NCBI RefSeq assembly: GCF_000397205.1
Contig: NC_021237.1
Span: 6,517,001 to 6,581,000 of the forward strand
Length of the DNA stretch: 64,000 nucleotides
Direction of reading: 5' to 3'
From: Pseudomonas protegens CHA0
GTDB taxonomy: Bacteria; Pseudomonadota; Gammaproteobacteria; Pseudomonadales; Pseudomonadaceae
A program made the translations under genes and the position numbers. The stretch's first letter is position 1, and every line of letters starts with the position of its first letter. Shown piece after piece: positions 1 to 8,480 of the stretch. The notes below the pieces were generated by a model, which saw only the letters and a list, made by a program, of their open reading frames with translations, was not told the DNA's origin and ran no database searches.

Positions 1-1
1 C

Positions 2-742
2 ACTTGCGCTCAAGCCGAACTGATGGACGATATCAATGACCGCGGCGAGCTGCGCATCGCCCTGGAAGCCGATACGCCACCCTTCAATTTCAAGGACGAC
101 GGCAAACTCACCGGTTTCGAGGTGGAGTTGGGGCAACTGCTGGCCAGTGAACTGGACGTACGCGCGGACTTCGTGGTGACCGAGGCCGCCGAACTGCTCC
201 CGGGAGTGGAAAGCGGCAAGTTCGACGTGGCGATCAACCACATAGCAATGACCCCGGAACTCAAGGATCGTTTCGATTTCAGCGAACCCTACAGCTATTC
301 CAGTGCGCAGTTGATTGTGCGCAAGGAAGAGCAGCGTCCGCTGTTTTCCCTGCAGGCCCTGCGCGGCCAGGCGCTGGGGGTGGCCCAGGGCAGCCAGTTC
401 GTCGATCAGGCGCGGACTGTGGAAGGGATCAACCTGCGCAGCTACGCCGATGCCCAGCAGCCGATCAAGGACGTGGCGGACAAGCAGATCGACGCTGCCA
501 TCAGCGATCGCCTGCTGATTCCCTACGCCATTCGCGACAGCCGCCTGCCGGTGAAAGAAGGCGCCAAGGTCGGACCGACCCTGAGCCTGGCGATCCCCTT
601 CCAGAAAGGTAACCCAGCGTTTCGCGCGAGCCTGGACAGCGCCTTGCAGCGGATCAAGGCCGACGGGCGCCTGATGGCCCTGTCGGAGAAATGGTTCGGC
701 ATGGACGCGAGCAAACCGCCGAAGGCCGAAGCCGGGCAGTAA
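2..742 (+). CDS. Periplasmic amino-acid-type ABC solute-binding protein, 5' truncated by the window
   Basis: The frame is open to the left edge. The residues before the first internal Met read like the end of a secretory signal (TCAQAELMDD), so the true start lies outside the window. About 240 mature residues follow, with the SBP_bac_3 pattern: an N-terminal stretch ending PPFNFKDDGKLTGFEVEL, a central FSEPYSYSSAQLIV and a C-terminal LSEKWFGMD. Members of this family bind polar amino acids in the periplasm and deliver them to an ABC permease. The ligand cannot be read from the sequence. Permease and ATPase genes are not in the window and may lie to the left. Confidence 0.85.
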   Translation, partial: TCAQAELMDDINDRGELRIALEADTPPFNFKDDGKLTGFEVELGQLLASELDVRADFVVTEAAELLPGVESGKFDVAINHIAMTPELKDRFDFSEPYSYSSAQLIVRKEEQRPLFSLQALRGQALGVAQGSQFVDQARTVEGINLRSYADAQQPIKDVADKQIDAAISDRLLIPYAIRDSRLPVKEGAKVGPTLSLAIPFQKGNPAFRASLDSALQRIKADGRLMALSEKWFGMDASKPPKAEAGQ

Positions 743-767
743 ACGACACAAGCTGCCTGGATTGACC

Positions 768-896
768 TGTAGCCGCAACCTGCGAACGGCCCGAAGGGAC
801 CCAGGGGCTTCATGGCTGCTAGAGGTCGGCGGGAAATCGTCAAGCAAGGCCCTTAGGGCCTTTTCGCAGCCTCGCTAAAACTCGGCAGCGGCTACG
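768..896. repeat. Inverted pair of a Pseudomonas intergenic repeat
   Basis: Two facing copies of one motif occupy the spacer between the binding-protein gene and the DUF523 gene. The left copy (about 768-802) reads TGTAGCCGC...TGCGAACGGCCC. The right copy (about 859-896) is its reverse complement type, TTCGCAGCCT...GGCAGCGGCTAC. A third copy lies at 3018-3058. Such paired palindromic units are common between Pseudomonas genes and can form long hairpins in RNA. There is no sign of coding here. Confidence 0.6.
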
Positions 897-1380
897 AGGA
901 CAATGCGGCCAGGGCGCTGGCGGCCTCGGGCAGTTGCAGCTCGCTGAAGACTTGCACCCCGTGCTGCTTGAGCAACGCGGCGGTGACGCCCTCCCCCGAA
1001 ACCTTGACCCCGCTGAAGCTGCCGTCATAGGTCAGCAGGTTGCCGCAGGATGGGCTGTGGGCCTTGAGCACGGCAACGCGGATCCGGTGCTTTTCCACCA
1101 GCTCCAGGGCCTGGCGGGCGCCAGCCAGGAACTGGGCGCTGACATCTTCACCTTCGCAGGTCATCACCGGTGCCCGCCCCTCGAGCACATCGACACCCTG
1201 CCCGCCGGGGATCTCCGCCGGCGCCCGTGGAGTGGGCAAACCACCAGCAACCTCCGGACACAAGGCAACCACTCGTCCCTCTTGCTGCCAGGCGGCCAGT
1301 TGATCGAACGGGCCGCTGGCACCGCCGTCGTAGCGTACGCGGTGGCCCAACAGGCAGCGGCTGACCAGGATCTTGTGCAT
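892..1380 (-). CDS. DUF523 domain protein (YbbK-like)
   Basis: A 162-aa protein with the DUF523 hallmarks: N-terminal KILVSRCLLGHRVRYDGG, then ALCPEVAGGLPTPR, then KAHSPSCGN. The conserved cysteines (C9, the CPE cysteine and the SCG cysteine) suggest a metal or Fe-S site, but the function of this family is not established. The start lies 2 bp after the stop of the 2OG-Fe(II) oxygenase gene on the same strand, so the two are probably one transcript. Confidence 0.85.
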   Translation of the reverse strand: MHKILVSRCLLGHRVRYDGGASGPFDQLAAWQQEGRVVALCPEVAGGLPTPRAPAEIPGGQGVDVLEGRAPVMTCEGEDVSAQFLAGARQALELVEKHRIRVAVLKAHSPSCGNLLTYDGSFSGVKVSGEGVTAALLKQHGVQVFSELQLPEAASALAALSS

Positions 1381-1382
1381 AT

Positions 1383-2015
1383 TTAGAACGGCTCGTTACC
1401 ACGGCGCCGGAACCAGCCGGTCAGGGACAGGCGTTCCCGGGTCGCGGGCATGACTTCATGGGGGACTTCGCCGGAAAGAAACACCACCAGCCGCCCCCCG
1501 ACAGGGACTACATCGTATTGCCCCCGGTCATTGAGGTACATGCGCAATTGCCCGCCCTGCTCGGGCAGCCACTCCTCATTGAGGTAGACCACCGCCGAGA
1601 CCATGCGCCGGTCGTCATCGCGAAAGCGATCCACGTGGCGCTTGTAGAAGGCTCCCGGCGGGTACATCGCGAAATGGCATTCGAAATCTTCAAGCCCGAG
1701 GAACAGGCCTCGGTTCAGAGCCTCGCGCAGGCTGTCCATCAGTTCCAGGTAGCTATCGCAGGCCTGGGCCTGACCGGGCTCGAGCCACTGGATATGGTCG
1801 CCGCGTATACCCTCGCGGATCTCCTGGGCCGGCCCGCGTCCTACCGCCGCCGGCGCCAGTTCACCTTCAGCCGCACGTTTACGGCACTCAGCCGCCAGTT
1901 CGAGGGTCAGAGCCTCGGACAGGAAGACATTTTGCTGCGACCAGCCACAGGCGGCCAGGTCGTCGACAATGTTCAACAACAGCGGATGATCAGAGGGTAT
2001 TTGCATGGCGCGCAT
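1383..2015 (-). CDS. 2-oxoglutarate/Fe(II)-dependent oxygenase (prolyl 4-hydroxylase-like)
   Basis: A 210-aa protein in the 2OG-Fe(II) oxygenase superfamily. The double-stranded beta-helix core carries the iron triad: H and D of KRHVDRF, then the distal His in GEVPHEVMPA. The 2OG-binding Arg follows in RERLSLTGWF. The ATG at 2015 has GAGG about 9 nt upstream. An in-frame ATG at 2006 and a longer frame reaching 2093 also exist, but the latter overlaps the next divergent leader. The substrate is unknown. It is translationally close to the downstream DUF523 gene. Confidence 0.85.
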   Translation of the reverse strand: MRAMQIPSDHPLLLNIVDDLAACGWSQQNVFLSEALTLELAAECRKRAAEGELAPAAVGRGPAQEIREGIRGDHIQWLEPGQAQACDSYLELMDSLREALNRGLFLGLEDFECHFAMYPPGAFYKRHVDRFRDDDRRMVSAVVYLNEEWLPEQGGQLRMYLNDRGQYDVVPVGGRLVVFLSGEVPHEVMPATRERLSLTGWFRRRGNEPF

Positions 2016-2176
2016 AGTATCCAGCCTCAGAAAAATCTGACAGAGCCGCAGAGCGAAGGATGAAGCATTTTTTTCAATGGGCTTACACATCATCGGTTTG
2101 CCGAGGGATGCTGATACGAATTCTCGACAACCACCCTCTTGCCCCGGAGAATAGTCGCCTGCTGACAGGAGTCCTT

Positions 2177-2929
2177 ATGCGCCGTTTGCTTTTCTCACTG
2201 TTGATCTTCTGCGCCTTGCCTGCCTGGGCAGACAGCCACGACCAGTTGTACCAGGTCGCCGGTTGGGCGCAACAGCGCGCGCATTTCAACGATGCTCTCA
2301 GCGCCGCCCAGCAGCGCTACCAGAGCAGCCTGCCGCCGGCGGTCTATCAAGCCCTGGTGGACAACAGCAACCAGCGCTTCGCACCCCAGGCCGTGGACCG
2401 TCGCGCCGAGGCCCAACTGCGGCAGAACCTGGCGGACCCCGCACCGGCCCTGGCCTTCTTCCAGTCGCCCCTGGGCCGCAAGATCGTCGCCGCCGAACTG
2501 CTGGCGACCCGCCGCGACCAGCTGGCCAAGAACGCCCAGGGCCTGCCGAAGATGCAGGCCAGCGACAACCGCCAGTTGATCATCGGCCACCTGGCCCAGG
2601 CCCTGCCGGCCCGGGAAGCGGGTGCAGAGGTGAGCCTGGCGATTGCCGGTGTCGCTGCCGATAGCCTGAGCCAGATGATTCCCGGCCTGCTGGGGGGCGG
2701 CCAGGCCCAGGGCATGCTCAACGGCCAGCGCCAGCGGCTGATGCAGCAGATCGGCAATGACCTGAACAACACCTTGCTGTACGTCTATCGGGATCTGTCC
2801 GACACGGAGCTGGAAGAGTTCGCCACCTTCGCCGAATCCAGCGAAGGCAAGGCCTACTACCAGGCCGCCCTGGCAGCGATTCGCGCCGGCCTGGCGGTCG
2901 GCCAGAGCACTTCCAGCCTCGTCCCCTGA
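2177..2929 (+). CDS. DUF2059 domain exported protein
   Basis: A 250-aa protein that starts at an ATG preceded by CAGGAGTCCTT. It has a clear Sec signal peptide (RRLLFSLLIFCALPAWA, cut before DSHDQ). The mature part is helical and Gln/Ala-rich. The C-terminal YRDLSDTELEEFATFAESSEGKAYYQA matches the DUF2059 signature, a family of periplasmic proteins of unknown role. A longer frame upstream (from 2060) would add a non-signal leader and is not preferred. Confidence 0.8.
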   Translation: MRRLLFSLLIFCALPAWADSHDQLYQVAGWAQQRAHFNDALSAAQQRYQSSLPPAVYQALVDNSNQRFAPQAVDRRAEAQLRQNLADPAPALAFFQSPLGRKIVAAELLATRRDQLAKNAQGLPKMQASDNRQLIIGHLAQALPAREAGAEVSLAIAGVAADSLSQMIPGLLGGGQAQGMLNGQRQRLMQQIGNDLNNTLLYVYRDLSDTELEEFATFAESSEGKAYYQAALAAIRAGLAVGQSTSSLVP

Positions 2930-3017
2930 CCCGGCAACTCGCCTGTGACCGCTGCCGAGCCCGCAGGCCCTTGCCTGGCACTCGCCTGACGAGCCTGCAG
3001 TAGCCTTGGGCTCTTGC

Positions 3018-3058
3018 GTCCCTTCGGGCCGTTCGCAGCCTGCGGCAGCGGCTGCACC
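3018..3058. repeat. Third copy of the GTAGCCGC-type intergenic repeat
   Basis: The sequence GTCCCTTCGGGCCGTTCGCA followed by GCCTGCGGCAGCGGCTGC matches the reverse complement of the unit at 768-802, with the same CGGCCCGAAGGGAC block. It sits in the convergent spacer between the DUF2059 gene and the alpha/beta hydrolase gene and ends 6 bp from the hydrolase stop. Confidence 0.55.
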
Positions 3059-3063
3059 AATCT

Positions 3064-4002
3064 CTAGAGGTGCTGGGTCAGAAAGGCGAAGTACTGATCG
3101 CGATACAACGGGATTTCATTGGCCAGGTGGTGCCGCGCATCGGGCAGCATCAATAGCTCGGGCGCGGCGAACTTGCCGCGAATCACCTGCAGATTGTGCT
3201 GCCAGTCCACGGTCATGTCCGCATCCCCCTGAACGATCAACGGCTGCCTGGAGCTGCGGGGCGCCGCCTCCAGGCGCTTGATCCAGCGCGACAGCGCTCC
3301 CACCCAGGCCGTCGGCAAGCGTTGCGGCTGCAACGGGTCGACCTGCAGGAACGCGAGGAAATCCGGGTCGTTGGAGTTTTCACTGAAGCGCCGGGCAATG
3401 CCGGTGACGAAGGGCCGCAGCGCGTAATAACTGAGCATCGACCAGCCCCAGGCCCGCGGCCGCACCAGCGGCGAGAGCAGCATCACCTGCCCCTGGGCCG
3501 GGCTCTCGGCGCCCTGGTTGAGCAGGTGGTCCATGATGATCGCGCCGCCGGTGCTTTGCCCGAACAGGTGCCAGGGCTCGGGGAGCTCCAGGGACCGGGC
3601 CTCGGCGAACAGGCCTTGCAGCACCCGCTGGTACACCGCGAAATCATCGATACTGGCCCGCTCGCCACTGGAAAGGCCGTGCCCGGGCAGGTCGCAGGAA
3701 ATCACCACGAAACGCCGTTGCAGCGCCCACTCGATCACATGCCGGTACAAGCCCATGTGGTCGTAGAAGCCGTGGAACAGAAACAGCGTGGCCCGTGGCT
3801 GCTCCGGCCACCAGACCTGGCTCACCACTTCGTAGCCGTCCACCTGGAAACGCCCCAGGCGGCTGCGCGGCACCAGCGCCCGTCCGGCGAAATCCAGCCC
3901 ATAGAAGCGCTGGTAAGCCTGCCCCTCCACCGACAAAGGCTGCCCGGCGACCAGAGGTTGCAGGCTGGCACGCAGGTGGTCGGGGTCGAAAGTGGCGGGC
4001 AT
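3064..4002 (-). CDS. Alpha/beta hydrolase (serine aminopeptidase S33 / monoacylglycerol-lipase-like)
   Basis: A 312-aa cytosolic hydrolase. Visible features are LFLFHGFYDH (oxyanion region, about residues 73-82), DLPGHGLSSGE (104-114) and the nucleophile elbow GQSTGG with Ser150. Also seen are a late Asp in QGDADMTVDW and a C-terminal His in DARHHLANE, which complete the triad. The pattern fits the Hydrolase_4 family of lysophospholipases and monoacylglycerol lipases; the natural ester is unknown. The ATG at 4002 is preferred over an in-frame TTG at 4014 because GGA is well spaced before it. It is divergent from the next gene. Confidence 0.85.
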   Translation of the reverse strand: MPATFDPDHLRASLQPLVAGQPLSVEGQAYQRFYGLDFAGRALVPRSRLGRFQVDGYEVVSQVWWPEQPRATLFLFHGFYDHMGLYRHVIEWALQRRFVVISCDLPGHGLSSGERASIDDFAVYQRVLQGLFAEARSLELPEPWHLFGQSTGGAIIMDHLLNQGAESPAQGQVMLLSPLVRPRAWGWSMLSYYALRPFVTGIARRFSENSNDPDFLAFLQVDPLQPQRLPTAWVGALSRWIKRLEAAPRSSRQPLIVQGDADMTVDWQHNLQVIRGKFAAPELLMLPDARHHLANEIPLYRDQYFAFLTQHL

Positions 4003-4112
4003 AGAGAATTCCAAAGCGGGGGTACCGGCGACAAAACGGGCTTTCTGGGCCTGCGATATTCATCTGTCGCGGCAAGCATGGCAAGCTACGCGACCTTCGA
4101 GGACCGATCTTA

Positions 4113-4700
4113 ATGCGCCAGTCTTACCGCACGCCCCTGCTTGCCAGCCTGCTCGTCCTGATCTGCGCCGTGGTGCTGTGGAACGCCTACGAATGGTTCC
4201 AGGGCCGCTATCTGCGGGCGTTCAGCGAGCACACCGCGATGTTCTCCGGCGACCCGTTGCAACTGCCCGCCGAACTGGCCGGCCCCGGGGCGATCCGCCT
4301 GGTACATTTCTGGGACCCGGCCTGCCCCTGCAATGTCGGTAACCAGCAGCACCTGGCCGAGCTGATCGAAACCTATGGCCCGCGGGGCGTGGAGTTCTAT
4401 GCCGTACAGAAGCCCGGCAGCCATGGCCAGCTACCCGCCACCCTGAGCCGCCTGAAGCACCTCGACAGCGTGCCCGGAGCGGAACAGATCCCCGCCAGCC
4501 CGGCAGTGGCGATCTGGGACCGCAACGGCAAGCTGGCCTACTTCGGCCCCTACAGCGAAGGCCTGACCTGCAATTCCAGCAACAGCTTCATCGAGCCCAT
4601 CCTCCAGGCCCTTGAGGACAATCGCCCGGTCAGCGCCACCCACACCCTGGCCATCGGCTGCTACTGCCCCTGGCCGGCCGAACAAGGCATTCGCGACTAA
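4113..4700 (+). CDS. Membrane-anchored thioredoxin-like protein (DUF6436 type)
   Basis: A 195-aa protein with one N-terminal transmembrane segment (about residues 9-25), so the rest probably faces the periplasm. It has a thioredoxin-like fold: LVHFWDPACPCNVGNQQHLAEL places a CPC motif where thioredoxins carry CxxC, then the conserved cis-Pro region IPASPAVAIWDRNGKLAYFGPY. Further cysteines follow in LTCNSS and GCYCPW. This resembles DUF6436 proteins. A redox role is inferred from the fold and cysteines only. It is followed after 95 bp by the acylase gene. Confidence 0.7.
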   Translation: MRQSYRTPLLASLLVLICAVVLWNAYEWFQGRYLRAFSEHTAMFSGDPLQLPAELAGPGAIRLVHFWDPACPCNVGNQQHLAELIETYGPRGVEFYAVQKPGSHGQLPATLSRLKHLDSVPGAEQIPASPAVAIWDRNGKLAYFGPYSEGLTCNSSNSFIEPILQALEDNRPVSATHTLAIGCYCPWPAEQGIRD

Positions 4701-4795
4701 TCAAGGACTGCCTCCTGCGCGGGGCCCCTGACTTGTGCTAAATCTCTGCAGCTCTCCCAAGGCGGCATTGAATACAACAACAGCAAGGAGCCCGC

Positions 4796-7216
4796 ATGAA
4801 ACGCAGCCTGACCGTCGTCGCCGTACTGATCCTCGCCCTGCTGGCAGGGCTTGCCGGCTACCTGTACAGCAAGCAGCCGACGCGTCAGGGCCAGGTCGAG
4901 CTCAATGGCCTGCAAGGCTCGGTCACCGTGCGTTACGACGAACGCGGGGTGCCGCACATTCGCGCCGAAAACGAAGCCGACCTGTACCGCGCCCTGGGCT
5001 ACGTGCACGCCCAGGACCGGCTGTTCCAGATGGAAGTGCTGCGGCGCCTGTCCCGGGGCGAGCTAGCAGAGGTGCTGGGGCCCAAGCTGGTGGACACCGA
5101 CAAACTGTTCCGCAGCCTGCGGATTCGCGAACGGGCCGACAGCTATATCGCCGGGCTCGACCATCAGTCACCCGCCTGGAAGGCCCTGGAAGCCTATCTG
5201 GACGGCATCAACCAGTATCAGGACAGCCACGCCAGCCCCATCGAGTTCGACGTCCTGGGTATCCGCAAGCGGCCTTTCACCGCAGAAGACACCGTCAGCG
5301 TCGCCGGTTTCATGGCCTACAGCTTTGCCATGGCCTTTCGCACCGAGCCGCTGCTGACCTACATCCGCGACGAACTGGGCAATGACTACCTAAAGGTGTT
5401 CGACCTCGACTGGCAGCCCAAGGGCGTGCTGGCCAAGGGCAAGACCCCACCTTCAGCGCCACTGGCCACCGTCGACTGGCAGGGCCTGGGCCGGATCGCC
5501 CGCCTGAGCCTGCAAGCCCTGGAAGAAGCCGGGCTGCCGCAATTCGAGGGCAGCAATGCCTGGGTGGTTTCCGGCTCGCGGACCAAGAGCGGCCGCGCGC
5601 TGCTGGCCGGCGACCCGCATATCCGCTACTCGCTGCCGTCGGTGTGGTACGAGGCCCAGCTCTCGGCCCCTGGCTTTGAACTCTACGGTCATCACCAGGC
5701 CCTGGTGCCCTTCGCCTTCCTCGGCCACAACCTGGACTTCGGCTGGAGCCTGACCATGTTCCAGAACGATGACCTCGACCTGATCGCCGAAAAGGTCAAC
5801 CCGGAGAACCCCAATCAGGTCTGGTTCCACGACAAGTGGGTGGACCTGATCACCAGCGAGCAGCAGATCGCAGTTAAGGGCCAGGCACCGGTAACCCTTA
5901 CTCTGCGCCAGTCGCCCCACGGCCCGATCATCAACGACATGCTCGGCACCACCGTGGGCAAGGCGCCGATCGCCATGTGGTGGGGTTTTCTGGAAACCCC
6001 GAACCCGATCCTCGACGGCTTCTACCAGCTCAACCGCGCAGACACCCTGGCCAAGGTCCGCGCTGCGGCCGCCAAGGTCCATGCACCGGGCCTGAACATC
6101 GTCTGGGCCAACGCCAAGGGCGACATCGGCTGGTGGGCGGCGGCGCTCCTGCCCAAGCGCCCGGCGGGGGCCAAGCCGGCCTTCATCCTCGATGGCAGCA
6201 CCAGCCTGGCGGACAAGGAAGGCTTCTACCCCTTCAGCGCCAACCCCCAGGAAGAGAACCCGGCCCGGGGCTATATCGTCTCGGCCAACTTCCAGCCGGT
6301 ATCCCCCACCGGCATGGAGATCCCCGGCTACTACAACCTGGCCGACCGTGGTCAGCAACTGGATCGGCAGCTCAGCGACAAGAGTCAGAAATGGGACCTG
6401 GAGAACACCCAGAAACTGCAGTTGGGCACCACCACCGCCTACGGGCCGCGCTTGCTGGCGCCGCTGTTGCCGGTGTTGCGTGAAGTGGTCAGCGACCCCG
6501 AGGAACTGAAGCTGGTGGAGCAACTGGCGAAATGGCAGGGCGACTATCCACTGGAATCCACCAGCGCGACGCTGTTCAACCAGTTCCTGTTCAACCTGGC
6601 CGATGCCACTTTCCATGAAAAACTCGGCGACGCCTATTTCGACGCCCTGATCCAGGCCCGGGTGGTGGACGCCGCCCTGCCCCGGCTGGCGGCGGACCCC
6701 GACTCGCCCTGGTGGGACAACCGCACCACGCCCCAGCGCGAAAGCCGCGCCGACACGGTCAAGCTGGCCTGGCGCGCCAGTATCGACCACCTGCGCCTGA
6801 CCCTGGGCGCCAACCCGGCGCAATGGCGCTGGGGCCAGGCCCACACGCTGACCCACGGCCACCCGCTGGGCATGCAGAAGCCCCTGGACCGGCTGTTCAA
6901 CGTCGGCCCCCTGGACGCCCCCGGTAGCCACGAAGTGCCGAACAACCTCACCGCCAAGATCGGCCCGGCGCCCTGGTCAGTAGTCTACGGGCCCTCGACC
7001 CGGCGCATCATCGACTTCGCCGACCCGGCCCACAGCCTGACCATCAACCCGGTGGGCCAGAGTGGCGTGCTGTTCGACAAGCACTACGACGATCAGGCCG
7101 AAGCCTATATCGAAGGGGTCTACCAGCAGGCGCACTTCAGCGACGAGGAAGTCACCGCCAACACCCGCAGCACCCTGAAGCTGCTGCCGGCACGCCCCCG
7201 GGTCCCCGCGCCTTGA
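4796..7216 (+). CDS. hacB: Penicillin-acylase-family Ntn hydrolase, likely acyl-homoserine lactone acylase (HacB-like)
   Basis: An 806-aa precursor. An N-terminal membrane signal (LTVVAVLILALLAGLAGYLY) is followed by the alpha chain and a linker. The autocatalytic cleavage site is FEG/SNAW, giving Ser253 as N-terminal nucleophile of the beta chain. The beta chain holds GDPHI, HNLDFGWSLTMFQNDD and the C-terminal NPVGQSG. Family members remove acyl chains from amides; Pseudomonas paralogues (PvdQ, QuiP, HacB) cleave long-chain homoserine lactones. The position beside spuH matches PA0305 (HacB) of P. aeruginosa, hence the symbol. Substrate is inferred, not shown. GC-rich antisense frames over this gene are shadows. 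Confidence 0.85.
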   Translation: MKRSLTVVAVLILALLAGLAGYLYSKQPTRQGQVELNGLQGSVTVRYDERGVPHIRAENEADLYRALGYVHAQDRLFQMEVLRRLSRGELAEVLGPKLVDTDKLFRSLRIRERADSYIAGLDHQSPAWKALEAYLDGINQYQDSHASPIEFDVLGIRKRPFTAEDTVSVAGFMAYSFAMAFRTEPLLTYIRDELGNDYLKVFDLDWQPKGVLAKGKTPPSAPLATVDWQGLGRIARLSLQALEEAGLPQFEGSNAWVVSGSRTKSGRALLAGDPHIRYSLPSVWYEAQLSAPGFELYGHHQALVPFAFLGHNLDFGWSLTMFQNDDLDLIAEKVNPENPNQVWFHDKWVDLITSEQQIAVKGQAPVTLTLRQSPHGPIINDMLGTTVGKAPIAMWWGFLETPNPILDGFYQLNRADTLAKVRAAAAKVHAPGLNIVWANAKGDIGWWAAALLPKRPAGAKPAFILDGSTSLADKEGFYPFSANPQEENPARGYIVSANFQPVSPTGMEIPGYYNLADRGQQLDRQLSDKSQKWDLENTQKLQLGTTTAYGPRLLAPLLPVLREVVSDPEELKLVEQLAKWQGDYPLESTSATLFNQFLFNLADATFHEKLGDAYFDALIQARVVDAALPRLAADPDSPWWDNRTTPQRESRADTVKLAWRASIDHLRLTLGANPAQWRWGQAHTLTHGHPLGMQKPLDRLFNVGPLDAPGSHEVPNNLTAKIGPAPWSVVYGPSTRRIIDFADPAHSLTINPVGQSGVLFDKHYDDQAEAYIEGVYQQAHFSDEEVTANTRSTLKLLPARPRVPAP

Positions 7217-7227
7217 CCAGCGGCGGG

Positions 7228-7311
7228 TGTAGAAGCGAGCTGGCCAGCGAAGAGGCCCGCAAGCCCTGCACTCCGCTGAAGGACGCCTTCGCCGGCAAGC
7301 CGGCTCCTACA
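7228..7311. repeat. REP pair (inverted)
   Basis: Two facing Pseudomonas REP units: left about 7228-7253 (TGTAGAAGCGAGCTGGCCAGCGA) and right about 7286-7311 (TTCGCCGGCAAGCCGGCTCCTACA). They fill the convergent spacer between the acylase and the GlxA-type regulator. The right unit runs into the end of the regulator gene and supplies its TAG stop (7307-7309). Confidence 0.75.
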
Positions 7312-8275
7312 AGGGTACGGTGCTGAAGTTCAGGCGGAACTGTTGCGGGGTCAGCCCCAGGCGCCGGTTGAACACGCTGCGCATGTGCTGGGCATCGCGA
7401 AAACCGCAGGCGTAGGCCACGGTCTTGAGCGGCGCCGCGCTGCGTTCGAGCATCCCCCGCGCCGCATCCATCCGCGCGCCTTCGACAAATTCCGCCGGAG
7501 TCACCCCCGCTTCTCGAACGAACACTCGGGCAAAGTTGCGCGGGCTCATGTTCACCGCCCGGGCCAGCTCGGCAATGCTCAGGTCCGCCTGCAACCGGTC
7601 CTGCACATGCTGCTGGACCCGAGCCACGGTGGAGGTGGTCTCGGCCTGGGGCAGCAGAAACGGGCTGAACTGCGACTGCCCCCCCGTGCGCTGGGTGAAC
7701 ACCACCAGACGCTTGGCCACGCTCAGGGCCACCCCCGCACCATGATCCTGGGCCAGCAGGTACAGCGACAGGTCGATGCCGGCGGTGACCCCCGCCGAAG
7801 TGAACAGCCTGCCGTCCCGGACGTACAGGCGATCAGCCTCGACCCGGGTGCCAGGGCACAGCGCAGCCAGCGCCGGTGCATCGCTCCAGTGGGTGGTCAC
7901 CGTGCGCCCTTCCAGCAACCCGGCCCGGGCCAGGATGAACGCGCCGTTGCAGATCGAGCCGAAGCCCTTGGCCCGGGCGCAGGCCTCGCGCAGCCAGGCG
8001 TAGAAGGCCGGGCTGAACTGGCTGCCAGGCACCTGTGGGCCGCCCGCCACCAGCAACAGGTCAAAGGGCTCCAGGGCCTGGGTGAAGGAACAATGGGCCT
8101 GCAACAGCAGGCCATTGGAACAGGCCTGCGCCCCAGCCTCGACGCCAATCACCCGCAAGCGGTAATGATCCTCGGCCGGCAGAAACCGGTTGGCTTCGCA
8201 AAACACATCCATGGGCCCGGTGACATCGAGGGCCTGGACACCCGGAAAAACCAGCACGGCAACGCTTCTACCCAT
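7307..8275 (-). CDS. GlxA-family transcriptional regulator (DJ-1/PfpI plus AraC HTH)
   Basis: A 322-aa regulator. Residues about 1-185 form a DJ-1/PfpI-like domain (AVLVFPGVQALDVTGPMDVF at the start; FGSICNGAFILARAGLL holds the nucleophile-elbow Cys). Residues about 215-318 form two AraC-type helix-turn-helices (LSIAELARAVNMSPRNFARVF and CGFRDAQHMRSVFNRRLGLTP). GlxA-type proteins commonly regulate amine or amino-acid metabolism (for example ArgR, CdhR and GbdR in Pseudomonas). The position beside the spu genes would fit an amine signal, but this is inference. The stop codon lies inside a REP unit. It is divergent from the HD-domain gene. Confidence 0.9.
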   Translation of the reverse strand: MGRSVAVLVFPGVQALDVTGPMDVFCEANRFLPAEDHYRLRVIGVEAGAQACSNGLLLQAHCSFTQALEPFDLLLVAGGPQVPGSQFSPAFYAWLREACARAKGFGSICNGAFILARAGLLEGRTVTTHWSDAPALAALCPGTRVEADRLYVRDGRLFTSAGVTAGIDLSLYLLAQDHGAGVALSVAKRLVVFTQRTGGQSQFSPFLLPQAETTSTVARVQQHVQDRLQADLSIAELARAVNMSPRNFARVFVREAGVTPAEFVEGARMDAARGMLERSAAPLKTVAYACGFRDAQHMRSVFNRRLGLTPQQFRLNFSTVPL

Positions 8276-8480
8276 GGTGCAAACAGCCCTCTATGACCCG
8301 CGCCCGGCAACCCCGAGCGGCGGGCAATTGTCGCAAGCAAAGCTCGGGGGAACATAGCACTGGCAGGAAATGCGCGCAGGTTGGCCGGGATCACAGCCCC
8401 GGTGCGATTGTGGGCCGAAAGGCCCGGTAACAGACTGAAGGCTCCAGCGCCAGCACGGCGCCCGCCACGAGGAACGCCCC

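Noticed and set aside
5453..6931. Long antisense open frame over the acylase gene
   Set aside because: High-GC shadow frame; composition is Gly/Val/Gln-rich with no domain, and the plus-strand acylase is clearly real.
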